In this document: piece after piece, positions 24,237 to 33,470 of the stretch
How the letters are laid out: the number at the start of each line of letters is the position of its first letter
Position numbering within the stretch: position 1 is the first letter of the stretch
Assembly: GCA_965198095.1 (NCBI GenBank)
Contig: OZ240239.1
Span: 1,302,001 to 1,366,000 of the forward strand
Origin: CBDFJH01 sp965198095
GTDB taxonomy: Bacteria; Latescibacterota; UBA2968; GCA-2709665
Length of the DNA stretch: 64,000 bases
Direction of reading: 5' to 3'
Program-made: the position numbers and the translations under genes
Notes under the pieces: generated by a model
The model's database searches: none
What the model was told of the DNA's origin: nothing
The model's input: the letters and a program-made list of their open reading frames with translations, nothing else

Positions 24237-27200
24237 CCGGATCGTCTGAAGGCCGACCGGCAGCGGACCGCACGACCAGGGCCTCCGGGACGTTCGCGAT
24301 CACAACGCAGCGCCCCGTGGCCATCTTCATGGTGGTCGTGGCCGTTGCCGTGTTCGGATACATCTCCTATCAGCAGCTGGCTCTCACCCTGATGCCTGAG
24401 CTCTCCTACCCGACGGTGACCATCCGAACGGAGTACCCGGATACGGCGCCCGAAGAGGTGGAGAACCTGATTTCCCGCCCGATCGAGCAGCGTCTCGGCG
24501 TGTTGAACAATCTGGTCAGCATCGTCTCCATTTCCCGCGCCGGCGTCTCCGACGTGATCCTGGAGTTCGGCTGGGATACGGACATGAACGATGCCGTGCA
24601 GACGGCCCGGGAGAACCTGGACCGCCTTCGCCTCCCCGAAGGGGTCCATCGACCGCTGATCCTGCGATACGATCCGACCCAGGATCCCATCATGCGCGTG
24701 GGCCTCTATGGCAGAGGCGACCTCTACGCACTCAGACAGATCGCGGAGGATGAAATTCGGCAGGAGTTGGAGGCCCTGAAGGGTGTGGCGGCCGCGCGTG
24801 TCCAGGGAGGCCTGGAGGAAGAGATTCGCGTGGATGTGGATGAGCGCCAGCTGGCCCTGCTGGGTCTCGGAATCGCCGACATCAACCGCAGGCTGAGGGA
24901 AGAGAACGTGAATCTGGCGGGCGGAAGTCTGTTGGACGCCCAGACCCAGTACCTGGTCCGCACGCTCAATGAGTTCCAGTCGCTGGACGAGGTCGCCGGT
25001 CTGATCGTCGGAGAGCGGGAGGGGGTCGAAATCCGGCTCAAAGACGTGGCGGAGATCGGGCGCGGTCACAAAGAGCGTGAGGTGATTACCCGTGTGAACG
25101 GTGTCGAAAGCGTGGAGATCGAGATTTTCAAGGAGGCGGACGCCAACATCGTCTCCACCGCCAAGCGCGTCCGCAGTCGTCTTTTCGGGTCTCCGGAACA
25201 GCTGGACTACGTGGCCAAATTGAAGGCGGGCCAGATCGAAAAGGCCGAGAAAGGGAACCGGGGCGCCCAGGTGCGCCAGTTCGTACAGCTCAAGGAGATG
25301 ACGAGCTTCATTCAGTACTCACTGCCCCACGGCATGGAGATGGGGGTCCTTTCCGACCAATCCAGGTTTATCGAAAGGTCCGTGGATGAGGTGAAGCAGA
25401 CTGCGGTGATCGGAGGACTGCTCGCGATCCTCGTCCTCTACGTCTTCCTCCGGAATCCAATCAACACTGCCATCGTCGGCCTGGCCATCCCCATCTCCGT
25501 GGTGGCCACGTTCGCCCCGATGAACATCTTCGACGTCTCGCTGAACATCATGTCCCTCGGTGGACTGGCGCTGGGGATCGGGATGCTTGTGGACAACTCG
25601 ATCGTCGTGCTGGAGAGTATCTTCAGGTGTCGAGAGGAGGGGGACGACATCGTCTCGGCCGCGATTCGGGGCACTGGAGAGGTCGGCGGCGCGGTTTTTG
25701 CATCTACGCTGACGACGGTCGCCGTATTCTTCCCGATCGTCTTCGTCGACGGCGTGGCTGGACAGGTGTTCGGCGACATGGCCCTCACCGTCGTTTTTTC
25801 TCTGATCGCGTCGCTGGGCGTTGCGCTCTTCTTCATCCCGATGCTGGCGTCCCGCAGAGTTCAAGTGGGAGAGGGCGCCGGACCGGGTCTGCCCGGTGGC
25901 CGCGTCGGCGAGGTGACGCGGTCGGAGGTGCTCCAGCTTTGGTCCCTCGAGAAGCTGAAGTCCATACGCACCGAAAGGGCGCGCGGAGGCAATCTCGCCC
26001 CGTTCTCGGGGTGGATTTTGCTGCTCTTTTTATGTGTCATTCTGGAGTTTGCGGGTCGGACGCTTTGGATCCTGGCAGCCGCGGTCATCCTCTTGTTGAA
26101 GATGGCCTTCGTCGTCCTGGCCGTCGTTCCCTACTTTCCCGTGGCCGCAGGCGTTCAGCGATTGTGGAACCGGGGCGGACCCGGTCCGATCTGGGACCGG
26201 ATCTGCTCTTGGGGTACGGACCGCGATCTGTTCAAGCGCCGGTTTGTTCGGACGGTCTGGGACGATCTCCTTTCGTTCACGGCTCCCGAGTCGCTTGGAC
26301 GCGACTTCAAACCTGCCTTCAGGTGGTCCGCTGGATCGATACGACGCGTCGTGAGTTGGGCGCTGCGGGGGCGGACCGGAATGCGTTTGCCGAGAGCCCT
26401 GCCGGCCCTGCTCGCCCTCGTGCTGCTGGCGGCCCTGTTCGTCATCACGCCGCTCTATCTGTTCGCGCGATTCGCGATCTTCCTGGCCGTCGTCTCGGTC
26501 GGCAAAGTTCTGGTCCTGGCCCTTTTGCTGACCGCTCTGGCCGGCTTGGCCGGCCTCATCCTGTTGGGGCTGGGCGTCCTGCCCCTGTTGGTCCCCGTCC
26601 TGTTCCTTTTCGAGCACGGATTCGGTCCCCTGAGCCGGAGCTACCCGACGGCCATCCGATGGGCGCTTCAAAACCGGATGCCGGTCATCCTTTCCTCGCT
26701 GGCCCTGTTCGTGGCCTGCTGGTTCCTGCTGCTTCCGAGGATCGGCAAGGAGTTGATTCCCCAGGTGCACCAGGGCGTGTTCGACCTGGAGATGGCGATG
26801 CCGGTCGGCACGCCGCTCCGCGTGACGGACGCGATGGCCAGGCGGCTGGAGACGAGGGTCCTGTCTGAAGGCGGCGTCTCGCGAGTCGCGTCCGCCGTGG
26901 GCGTGGACCGGCTTGCGATCACTTCAGAGGATCGGGGCGAACATACGGCGAAGATGACGGTCGCGCTGGAAGAGGCGGGTGATGGAGACGGAAACCCCGC
27001 CGTGCGCATCCTGCGGAAACTGGGCGCGCTGCCGGTCGAGATTTGGGGGGGAGTGACGGGTGAAAGCCTTCTCGCCCAGAGAGAGGAGGCGCTTATGGCT
27101 CGCCTTCGCGCCACTTTGAGGGATCTGCCACAGTTGAAGATCGACTTTTCGCGGACGGCCCTGTTTACGACGAAGACCCCCATCGAAGTAGAGATCAGGG

Positions 27201-28234
27201 GCTACGACTTGCAGAGCCTGGGTCGGCTGGGAAGAGAGGCGGAGGCGGCGCTGTCTCAGGTTCCCGGATTGTATGACGTCAAATCCAGCCTTCAAAGAGG
27301 CAGCCCCGAGGTACAGATCGTCTACGAGCGCGATCTGCTTGCGGAGTTCGGTTTGAACCTGCGTTCCGTGGCTTCCCTCGTGCGGGAGAAGATCCAGGGG
27401 GAGGTAGCCACCCGATTCCGCGAAGCCGAACGACGGATCGACATGCTCGTTCGGCTTCGCGAAGCAGACCGTGCGGGCGTGGCGGACCTTCGGCGGCTGG
27501 TCGTGAACCCGGAGGGAGAGGTGCCGATCTCCCTTTCGGCTGTCGCGGACATTCGCGTTGAAGAAGGCCCGAGCGAAATTCGTCGCATCGATCAGCAGCG
27601 GGCCGTGAGGGTTTCCGCCAATGTGAGCGGGTTCGATTTGGGGACCGTGACGGGAATGATCCAGCACGCCCTCGAAGGGATGGACGTACCCAAGGACGTC
27701 AACATCCTGATCGGCGGGCAGAATCGGGAGATGCAGACGTCCCTGAACAGCCTCGCCTTTGCCCTCGCACTGGCCATTTTCCTGGTCTACATCGTGATGG
27801 CGTCCCAGTTCGAATCCTTTACCCACCCGCTCGTGATTATTTTCACGATCCCGCTTGCGCTGATCGGCGTTATCGTGGTTCTTTATCTGCTTGGCCTGTC
27901 CCTGAGCGTCGTCGTCTTTCTTGGCCTGATCATGCTCGCCGGGATCGTGGTGAACAACGCCATCGTCATGGTGGACTACATCAACCGACTGAGACGAGAC
28001 GGGATGGCCAAGTTCGACGCCATCGTGCGTGCGGCCACGGTCCGGTTCCGGCCGATCGTGATGACGACTTCGACCACGGTGCTCGGTCTGCTGCCGATGG
28101 CCTTGGGTCTCGGAGAGGGGGCAGAGATCCGAACGCCGATGGCGGTCACCGTTGTGGCCGGGTTGATCAGCGCCACCGTGCTTACGCTCGTGATCGTTCC
28201 GACCGTCTATTCCCTCGTGGATCGAGGGGATTGA
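24233..28234 (+). CDS. RND efflux permease with a central hydrophobic insert
   Basis: This 1333-residue RND permease is about 280 residues longer than the array copies. The N-terminal half is standard: TM1, porter domains and TM4 GMLVDNSIVVLES. After TM6, at about residue 545, there is an extra block to about residue 800. It holds a charged stretch followed by several strongly hydrophobic segments (for example WILAAAVILLLKMAFVVLAVV and AGLAGLILLGLGVLPLLVPV). Then TM7 (MPVILSSLALFVACWFLLL), the second porter half and TM10 VNNAIVMVDYINR resume. It lies between adaptor and TolC genes, so it is the inner-membrane component of a complete tripartite pump. The insert is not recognised as any domain; it should add roughly four to six membrane helices. 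Confidence 0.92.
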   Translation: MTGSSEGRPAADRTTRASGTFAITTQRPVAIFMVVVAVAVFGYISYQQLALTLMPELSYPTVTIRTEYPDTAPEEVENLISRPIEQRLGVLNNLVSIVSISRAGVSDVILEFGWDTDMNDAVQTARENLDRLRLPEGVHRPLILRYDPTQDPIMRVGLYGRGDLYALRQIAEDEIRQELEALKGVAAARVQGGLEEEIRVDVDERQLALLGLGIADINRRLREENVNLAGGSLLDAQTQYLVRTLNEFQSLDEVAGLIVGEREGVEIRLKDVAEIGRGHKEREVITRVNGVESVEIEIFKEADANIVSTAKRVRSRLFGSPEQLDYVAKLKAGQIEKAEKGNRGAQVRQFVQLKEMTSFIQYSLPHGMEMGVLSDQSRFIERSVDEVKQTAVIGGLLAILVLYVFLRNPINTAIVGLAIPISVVATFAPMNIFDVSLNIMSLGGLALGIGMLVDNSIVVLESIFRCREEGDDIVSAAIRGTGEVGGAVFASTLTTVAVFFPIVFVDGVAGQVFGDMALTVVFSLIASLGVALFFIPMLASRRVQVGEGAGPGLPGGRVGEVTRSEVLQLWSLEKLKSIRTERARGGNLAPFSGWILLLFLCVILEFAGRTLWILAAAVILLLKMAFVVLAVVPYFPVAAGVQRLWNRGGPGPIWDRICSWGTDRDLFKRRFVRTVWDDLLSFTAPESLGRDFKPAFRWSAGSIRRVVSWALRGRTGMRLPRALPALLALVLLAALFVITPLYLFARFAIFLAVVSVGKVLVLALLLTALAGLAGLILLGLGVLPLLVPVLFLFEHGFGPLSRSYPTAIRWALQNRMPVILSSLALFVACWFLLLPRIGKELIPQVHQGVFDLEMAMPVGTPLRVTDAMARRLETRVLSEGGVSRVASAVGVDRLAITSEDRGEHTAKMTVALEEAGDGDGNPAVRILRKLGALPVEIWGGVTGESLLAQREEALMARLRATLRDLPQLKIDFSRTALFTTKTPIEVEIRGYDLQSLGRLGREAEAALSQVPGLYDVKSSLQRGSPEVQIVYERDLLAEFGLNLRSVASLVREKIQGEVATRFREAERRIDMLVRLREADRAGVADLRRLVVNPEGEVPISLSAVADIRVEEGPSEIRRIDQQRAVRVSANVSGFDLGTVTGMIQHALEGMDVPKDVNILIGGQNREMQTSLNSLAFALALAIFLVYIVMASQFESFTHPLVIIFTIPLALIGVIVVLYLLGLSLSVVVFLGLIMLAGIVVNNAIVMVDYINRLRRDGMAKFDAIVRAATVRFRPIVMTTSTTVLGLLPMALGLGEGAEIRTPMAVTVVAGLISATVLTLVIVPTVYSLVDRGD

Positions 28235-28290
28235 CGCGAATCGCACAGAGATCTCACAATCCGCAACCGTCCTTCTGAGTGAGGAACCCT

Positions 28291-29673
28291 ATGGGGAGAT
28301 TCGTCCACACCACCGTGTTCTGCTTCGGCCTCGTCATCGGGCCGTTTGTGGCTCAAGGTCAGGGACCTGAGGCCAAGCGGGTCGAGTTGACGCTCGCGGC
28401 CTGTATCGACATGGCGCTCAAGAGCAACTCCGACGTCGTTCAGGGAAGATACACGCTGGATGTGGCCGAGACAGAGGTCTCCAGAGCCTGGGGCGCCTTC
28501 CTGCCGAGCTTGGCCACGAACTACAACTTTCATCGTTCCGTGATCGGGCCCCGGGACGGGGCGCAGCTGGACGAGACGACCGGACAGCTGGTTACGACCT
28601 TGGGCAAAAGCCGCACGACCGGTTCGCAGACCGTGGGGGCCAACCTCAACGTGTCGGTTCTCGACCTGAGCAAATTTGCCACGCTCTCGGCCAGCCGGAA
28701 CGGCGAGCAGGCAGCGGAGATGAACCTGAACCGGAGCCGGCAGCAGGTGATCTTTCGGACGAAGGAGGCCTACTTCGACCTGCTGAAGGCGATCAAGCTG
28801 CTGGAGGTGCAGCAGGAACAGATCCGGGTCTCCGAAGAGAGCTTGCGGCGTAATGAAACCCTCTATGAAATCGGATCGGCACACGTCGCCGAGGTATACG
28901 GCGCGAGGTCGCAGCTGCAGCGGGACCGGAGCAATTTGATCAGCCGTGAGAACGACGTGAAGGTCGCCCGGTCCAACCTGAGCTTCATCCTGGGCCTGGG
29001 AACCGACGTCGCGGTCGCGCTGGCAGACGAACGGTTCGAGGTCGAACCTCCGAAGGTGACCTACGAAGAGGCGCTCAACCGGGCGATGGAAAGGCACCCG
29101 AGCCTGCTTTCCCGGGAGTATGGCATGATGCGGGATCGAGACAACCTGCGGGCAACGCAGTTCCGCGTACGTCATCCGACTGTGAACGCGAACGCCGGAT
29201 ACAGCTGGACGCTGTCAAAGGATGAAAATCTAGGGGGGCTCGGAGACCTGTTCGAAAGGAACTACAATTACAACTTCCGCGTCGGCGTCAGCCTGCCGCT
29301 TTTCGACAGGATGAGCACCGAGTATCAGGTGAAGAGCCAGAAGCTCCAGCTGCTGCGAAGCGAGGAACAGCTGGAGCAGGCGCGACGGCAGACCGCGTTG
29401 GAGATCCAGCAGTCGTTTCTCAGCCTGGAGCGCCTTCGGCTTCTCACCGAAGCGAACCAGGCGGCAGTCCTGGCTGCGGAGGAAGATTTCAAGCTGCAGG
29501 ACGAACGATACAATCTGGGCGCTGGGACATTCCTGGAGCGCCAAACGGCGCAGGTGAGACTGTTCGAAGCGCGCAGCGAGCTCGTCCAGGCAATCTACGA
29601 CTATCAGACGGCGCTGGCGAGCCTTGAACAGGCCATGGGCGGAACCGCGGCGCCGGGAGGCGGTGAGGGATAG
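28291..29673 (+). CDS. TolC-like outer membrane efflux protein
   Basis: This 460-residue outer-membrane channel has a signal peptide (FVHTTVFCFGLVIGPFVAQGQG) and two OEP repeats rich in long alpha-helical heptads. Typical family segments are LTLAACIDMALKSNSDV, LLEVQQEQIRVSEESL and LYEIGSAHVAEVYGARSQL. It would complete the tripartite pump with the adaptor and RND permease just upstream (56 bases). I prefer ATG 28291, preceded by GAGGA, over GTG 28279. The C-terminal part ends LEQAMGGTAAPGGGEG. Confidence 0.93.
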   Translation: MGRFVHTTVFCFGLVIGPFVAQGQGPEAKRVELTLAACIDMALKSNSDVVQGRYTLDVAETEVSRAWGAFLPSLATNYNFHRSVIGPRDGAQLDETTGQLVTTLGKSRTTGSQTVGANLNVSVLDLSKFATLSASRNGEQAAEMNLNRSRQQVIFRTKEAYFDLLKAIKLLEVQQEQIRVSEESLRRNETLYEIGSAHVAEVYGARSQLQRDRSNLISRENDVKVARSNLSFILGLGTDVAVALADERFEVEPPKVTYEEALNRAMERHPSLLSREYGMMRDRDNLRATQFRVRHPTVNANAGYSWTLSKDENLGGLGDLFERNYNYNFRVGVSLPLFDRMSTEYQVKSQKLQLLRSEEQLEQARRQTALEIQQSFLSLERLRLLTEANQAAVLAAEEDFKLQDERYNLGAGTFLERQTAQVRLFEARSELVQAIYDYQTALASLEQAMGGTAAPGGGEG

Positions 29674-29820
29674 ATTGCTGAGCCAGTCGCCCGTGAAGCC
29701 TGTTTTTGCTGACAAAATGTGCCCCGTTGCCTATCATTCTCTGGGGCCGACGCCGTTTTCGCCCCTATCGCGACGGAATCGACGGCCCCTTGCAACCAGG
29801 CGGCTTTTTTCGGAGCAGAC

Positions 29821-29991
29821 GTGAGACACCTCGCACGAGCCCTTCAGCTCATCGGGCTGATCCAAGTGGGATTCGCCCTCGCCCTCGGTCTCATTGAAGG
29901 CGACATTGCCGGCGAGCTGAAGCTGACGGCCGCCGGAGGGGCGCTTTTTTTCGTGGGCTGGTGGCTCCAAAAGTGGGTGGAACGGGCGTGA
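29821..29991 (+). CDS. Small membrane protein of unknown function
   Basis: This ORF of 56 codons starts with GTG five bases after GGAG. It encodes two hydrophobic stretches (LIGLIQVGFALALGLIEGDI and TAAGGALFFVGWWLQKWVERA), so it is probably a two-helix membrane protein. The upstream in-frame ATG at 29719 gives a non-hydrophobic, atypical extension. It lies between the efflux operon and the M23 peptidase in the same direction. Confidence 0.5.
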   Translation: MRHLARALQLIGLIQVGFALALGLIEGDIAGELKLTAAGGALFFVGWWLQKWVERA

Positions 29992-30016
29992 GATCGCCCT
30001 TTCGACTGAAGTCCAC

Positions 30017-30862
30017 GTGCATAGGAACTCAAAAAGGGTGAAAAGAAAGCTTCCAAAACGGATCTCTGTCCTGTTTATCCCCGATGACGGCTCTCGGATG
30101 CTGGCGTTCAAGGTTGGCTATTGGGTGCCGTGGACCCTCGTGGGGGTCGTTTGCACGTTGCTCTTGCTGGTTGTCATTGGGGGCGCCTTCTATTGGCGGT
30201 CACACGATTGGGAGAGGCTGGCAAGAAGTCTGCAACGGGAGCACGGTCGGATGCGACAGGATGTGGCGCAGGTGGATGAGCTGGCTCAAGCGGTCGCACG
30301 TATGAAGGGAGTGGATCAGCAGTTGCGTGCCATGCTGTCTCCCAGCGTTACGTTCAGCCCGGCGGCCTACACGGTCTCGGCTCGCACCGTGCGCGGCACC
30401 AAGACGCCCGGACCGATCGAGATGGTGCGGGGAGGCGTCCACGCCCGGCCCCGGAGAGACGTCGATCCGCGACGGATCCCCTCTGTTTGGCCGGTCTCAA
30501 GGTCCGTTGGATGGGTCACCGCCGAGTTCGTGGATCGCTCAGGCGTCCTGCAGAAGAAACATCCGGGTGTGGACATCGCCGCGTCCAAGGGTACGTTCGT
30601 CAAGGCGACCGCGGACGGGGAGGTCGTTTTTGTGGGTCTGGATGAGGTCCTCGGGCACCTGGTCACCATCGATCACTATGACGCGTTTGTCACCCGGTAC
30701 GGGCACAACGCATCGGTCCTGGTCTCAGAGGGCGAGGCGGTTCGAAAGGGTCAGCCGATTGCGCTTGTAGGCAGCTCGGGTCGAAGCAGCGGTCCTCACC
30801 TTCACTATGAGGTGATTGAGGGGGGACGCCACAGGAATCCGAGACAATTCTTGCCCAGGTAG
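30017..30862 (+). CDS. M23 family metallopeptidase (membrane-anchored peptidoglycan endopeptidase)
   Basis: This 281-residue protein has a basic cytoplasmic tail, one membrane helix at about residues 35-60 (WVPWTLVGVVCTLLLLVVIG), a coiled-coil-like stretch (LARSLQREHGRMRQDVAQVD) and a C-terminal M23/LytM domain. The zinc and catalytic motifs are intact: HPGVDIA with His182 and Asp186, and HLHYE with His261 and His263. Such proteins cut peptide cross-links in peptidoglycan or regulate amidases. The start is GTG 30017 or GTG 30038; both keep the membrane helix. Confidence 0.92.
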   Translation: MHRNSKRVKRKLPKRISVLFIPDDGSRMLAFKVGYWVPWTLVGVVCTLLLLVVIGGAFYWRSHDWERLARSLQREHGRMRQDVAQVDELAQAVARMKGVDQQLRAMLSPSVTFSPAAYTVSARTVRGTKTPGPIEMVRGGVHARPRRDVDPRRIPSVWPVSRSVGWVTAEFVDRSGVLQKKHPGVDIAASKGTFVKATADGEVVFVGLDEVLGHLVTIDHYDAFVTRYGHNASVLVSEGEAVRKGQPIALVGSSGRSSGPHLHYEVIEGGRHRNPRQFLPR

Positions 30863-31087
30863 CGCGTCGCCGGAGCGACCGTCGCCGCGGCGGGGCCGCT
30901 TCGCGGGGGTCGTTGACCTACGGGTGGCTGCTCGAGCAGATCTCCCACCGATTCCGATCCCCTGATTGAGACCCTCCCGAAGACCCAAGCCGTGCAAAAC
31001 AAACGCAATCAGTAATTTTGGACTTGGGGGGCATGGCCCGGAACAAGGGCGCCATACAGGCCCATAGACCTTTTTAACGTTTCGAGA

Positions 31088-32389
31088 TCAAAAAGCTGCC
31101 CGGTAGCGCCTGTCGGGCAAGAGGTGGCGTGCATCGGGAGCCCTGAGCGTGACGCGGATGAAGACGTCGTTCCCGGAATAGCTTGTGCTCAGGACTTCAC
31201 CGAGACGGTAGAGTTCTGAAAGGAGTTTCCCCTCGGCCTGAGGAACACGGAGGCTCAAGGTCACTCGCTCGCTTTCGAGCCATTCATAAATTGCCCGTCT
31301 TAGATCGTCCAAACCTTGGCCGGTGAGCGCAGAGATCCAAACGCTGTTTGGATAGGCATTCCTCAGATCCGCACGCTTTGCCCTGCCTTCGAATCGGTCC
31401 GCCTTGTTGAAGACCATGAGGGTCGGATGCTCCGCGATACCGAGTTCTTCAAGGGTCTCGAAAACGGCCGCGATCTGATCTTCACACGCCGGATGGCTGG
31501 TATCGACGACGTGCAGGAGCAGGTCGGCCTGCATCGCCTCCTCCAACGTGCTTCTAAACGAGGCGATGAGGTGATGGGGAAGTTTCCGTATGAAACCGAC
31601 GGTATCGGTCAGAAGGACATCCCGGTTGTAGCCCAGGGCAATACTACGCGTCGTCGAGTCGAGTGTGGCGAAAAGCCTGTCTTCGACAGCAACGTCCGCG
31701 CCCGAGAGGGCGCGCATGAGCGTCGACTTGCCGGCATTCGTGTAGCCGACGAGCGCCACGGAGATTTCACCGTTCCGACTCTTTCGGCCGACTTCGCGCT
31801 GCCGGCGAATTCGATCCAACGCCTTTTTCAGCGTCGCGATGCGGCTCCGAATCGCCCTTCGGTCGACCTCGAGCTGCGTTTCTCCAGGACCCCGGGTCCC
31901 AATGCCGCCCGTAGCTCCGCCGTGTCCCGCCTGTTGGCGGGAGAGATGCGTCCAACGACGCGTCAGGCGGGGAAGCAGGTAGCTCAGTTGCGCGAGCTCC
32001 ACCTGGGTTTGGGCTTCTCGTGTCCTGGCTCGCTTGGCGAAAATGTCCAGAATCAGTCGACTTCTGTCGACGACCTTGACCTCCGTCAGGTCTTCCAGGG
32101 TCCGCATCTGGGCGGGTGAGAGATCGTCATCGAAAATCAAGAGATCGGTGCCCAGCGCCTTGGCCCGGGCCGCCAGTTCCTCTGCTTTTCCGCGTCCGAC
32201 AAAGGAGCTGTGGTCGATGCGCTTGCGCTCCTGTATCACGCGCTCGACGACGCTCGCCTCTGCCGTGTCGGTGAGGAGGGCAAGCTCATTCATCGTCTCC
32301 TCCGCCTCGAAGCGGGACGTGCCGGGAAGGCGGAGACCTACGAGGATGGCAGTTTCAGTCTTGGGTGCGACGGCCTTAAGCCGGCTCAT
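31088..32389 (-). CDS. hflX: GTPase HflX
   Basis: This 433-residue ribosome-associated GTPase is predicted to split stalled or hibernating ribosomes. The N-terminal HflX domain (FVGRGKAEELAARAKALG, FDDDLSPAQMRTLED) is followed by the G domain. The G1 motif is GYTNAGKST, G2 is in FATLDSTTRS, G3 is DTVGFI and G4 is NKAD. Length and order match the family. It starts 14 bases after the UVR-motif gene and is probably co-transcribed with it. Confidence 0.96.
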   Translation of the reverse strand: MSRLKAVAPKTETAILVGLRLPGTSRFEAEETMNELALLTDTAEASVVERVIQERKRIDHSSFVGRGKAEELAARAKALGTDLLIFDDDLSPAQMRTLEDLTEVKVVDRSRLILDIFAKRARTREAQTQVELAQLSYLLPRLTRRWTHLSRQQAGHGGATGGIGTRGPGETQLEVDRRAIRSRIATLKKALDRIRRQREVGRKSRNGEISVALVGYTNAGKSTLMRALSGADVAVEDRLFATLDSTTRSIALGYNRDVLLTDTVGFIRKLPHHLIASFRSTLEEAMQADLLLHVVDTSHPACEDQIAAVFETLEELGIAEHPTLMVFNKADRFEGRAKRADLRNAYPNSVWISALTGQGLDDLRRAIYEWLESERVTLSLRVPQAEGKLLSELYRLGEVLSTSYSGNDVFIRVTLRAPDARHLLPDRRYRAAF

Positions 32390-32403
32390 TGTGATCGTGG
32401 AGT

Positions 32404-33156
32404 CTAATGCTTAGGGAGGGTATCGAGGCGGTCCCGAAGTTCCGCGGCACGTTCAAAGTCTTCCAAAGCCACGGCTTCGCGCAACTGCTCCTTCAGATCC
32501 TGCAGCAACGATCTCGGGCGGTCTTTCTTGATTTCGGTGGCCCATTCCTTCAAGAACGTGATCTCCTCGCTCTCTTCAACGAGGTCAGGACGATCGAACT
32601 TCTTGAAGAAGGTCTGAATCTCGTGAATGCCATCTTCTATGTCGCGCAACGCCTCGTCGTGAGCTCCAAGCTCGAGGCTCTGCAATACGGAGGCTCTCAC
32701 GCGATGGCCAATCACAAACGGGCGATACTGCTCCAGCGCCAATCGATCTTCCTCTTCGGAGGCGTGCTGCTTGACGTAGTCGAACAGGTCCAGGTTCCGC
32801 TCGGCATCCTTGCGAGCCTTCTCGTACTCCCCCAACTCCAAGAAGCCGATTCTTCTGTGATAGTATTGAAGCGCCTCCATCTGAAGGGCGATGCAGGTTT
32901 CGCCGTCGAGTGAGAAGCTGGAGTCTGTCCTTGCCCGGGCCTTGTAGTAGTCGAGAAGCGAGTCGTAACCCTTCGGACGGTTTCCGTCGGGGCGACCCGT
33001 TGTTTCCATCTGCAGAACGCCCATTTCGATTCTCAGTTGAATTTTCCTTTTTCCGTCCGTTCCCACAATCTCCCGGACGCAGAGTTTTTCGGAATCGTAG
33101 GGCCAATCATCCAGCAAATGTTGGATGTCTTTCCTGCTTCGCAAATCTTTTTCCAT
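32404..33156 (-). CDS. UVR-motif (UvrB/UvrC motif) containing protein
   Basis: This 250-residue soluble protein has a UVR-type helical hairpin at the C-terminus (LKEQLREAVALEDFERAAELRDRLDTL), the motif by which UvrB and UvrC, and some stress regulators such as McsA and Clp-ATPase partners, contact each other. The N-terminal part (DIQHLLDDWPYDSEKLCVREI) and the tetratricopeptide-like middle are not UvrB or UvrC, so this is not a nucleotide excision repair nuclease. I chose ATG 33156 (MEKDLRSRKD); a longer form to 33192 is possible. A good promoter lies about 80 bases upstream. Co-transcription with hflX suggests a role in protein or translation stress; that is inference. Confidence 0.8.
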   Translation of the reverse strand: MEKDLRSRKDIQHLLDDWPYDSEKLCVREIVGTDGKRKIQLRIEMGVLQMETTGRPDGNRPKGYDSLLDYYKARARTDSSFSLDGETCIALQMEALQYYHRRIGFLELGEYEKARKDAERNLDLFDYVKQHASEEEDRLALEQYRPFVIGHRVRASVLQSLELGAHDEALRDIEDGIHEIQTFFKKFDRPDLVEESEEITFLKEWATEIKKDRPRSLLQDLKEQLREAVALEDFERAAELRDRLDTLPKH

Positions 33157-33186
33157 CGAATGAGACCCTCGGAAACGCTTCGTCAG

Positions 33187-33202
33187 AAACACGATCGTGT
33201 TT
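33187..33202. promoter_or_regulatory. 16-bp perfect palindrome in the UVR/hflX leader
   Basis: AAACACGATCGTGTTT is perfectly self-complementary. It lies between the predicted promoter and the start codon of the UVR-motif gene, about 30 bases from the start. It could be an operator. Read on the plus strand it is followed by more Ts, but no plus-strand gene ends here, so a terminator is unlikely. Confidence 0.4.
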
Positions 33203-33231
33203 TTTTCTGCAGCTGCGAGACTCTCAAAATC

Positions 33232-33260
33232 AGTTTACCACAATGCCCACATGTTGTCAA
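33232..33260 (-). promoter_or_regulatory. Predicted sigma70 promoter for the UVR-motif/hflX operon
   Basis: On the minus strand TTGACA (33260-33255) and TAAACT (33237-33232) are separated by exactly 17 bases. This is one of the best promoter matches in the window and points at the UVR-motif gene starting at 33156. Confidence 0.6.
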
Positions 33261-33470
33261 GGGCTTTCAAAAGCTTGGATGGACTGCGGCTTATCGCGTT
33301 TCCAACGGGCGTTCGTCGACCGTCCGAGCGAGTTCCCTGACCGCATGTCACGGCATGACAGATGCGTATCCGTCGCGAGACTTCGCTCATTTTTTCGCCA
33401 CGAGTTTCGCCGTAATCGGTCACAATCACCCTAGACGCAACTCTTGGCGCAAGACAATACGGAGGAAGGC

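Noticed and set aside
26924..28246. 440-codon minus-strand frame opposite the large RND gene
   Set aside because: Composition (His, Arg, Gln, Asp rich) marks it as antisense to a clearly coding RND sequence.
33187..33202. Palindrome followed by Ts as a plus-strand terminator
   Set aside because: No plus-strand gene ends upstream of it; its place in the UVR/hflX leader fits an operator better.
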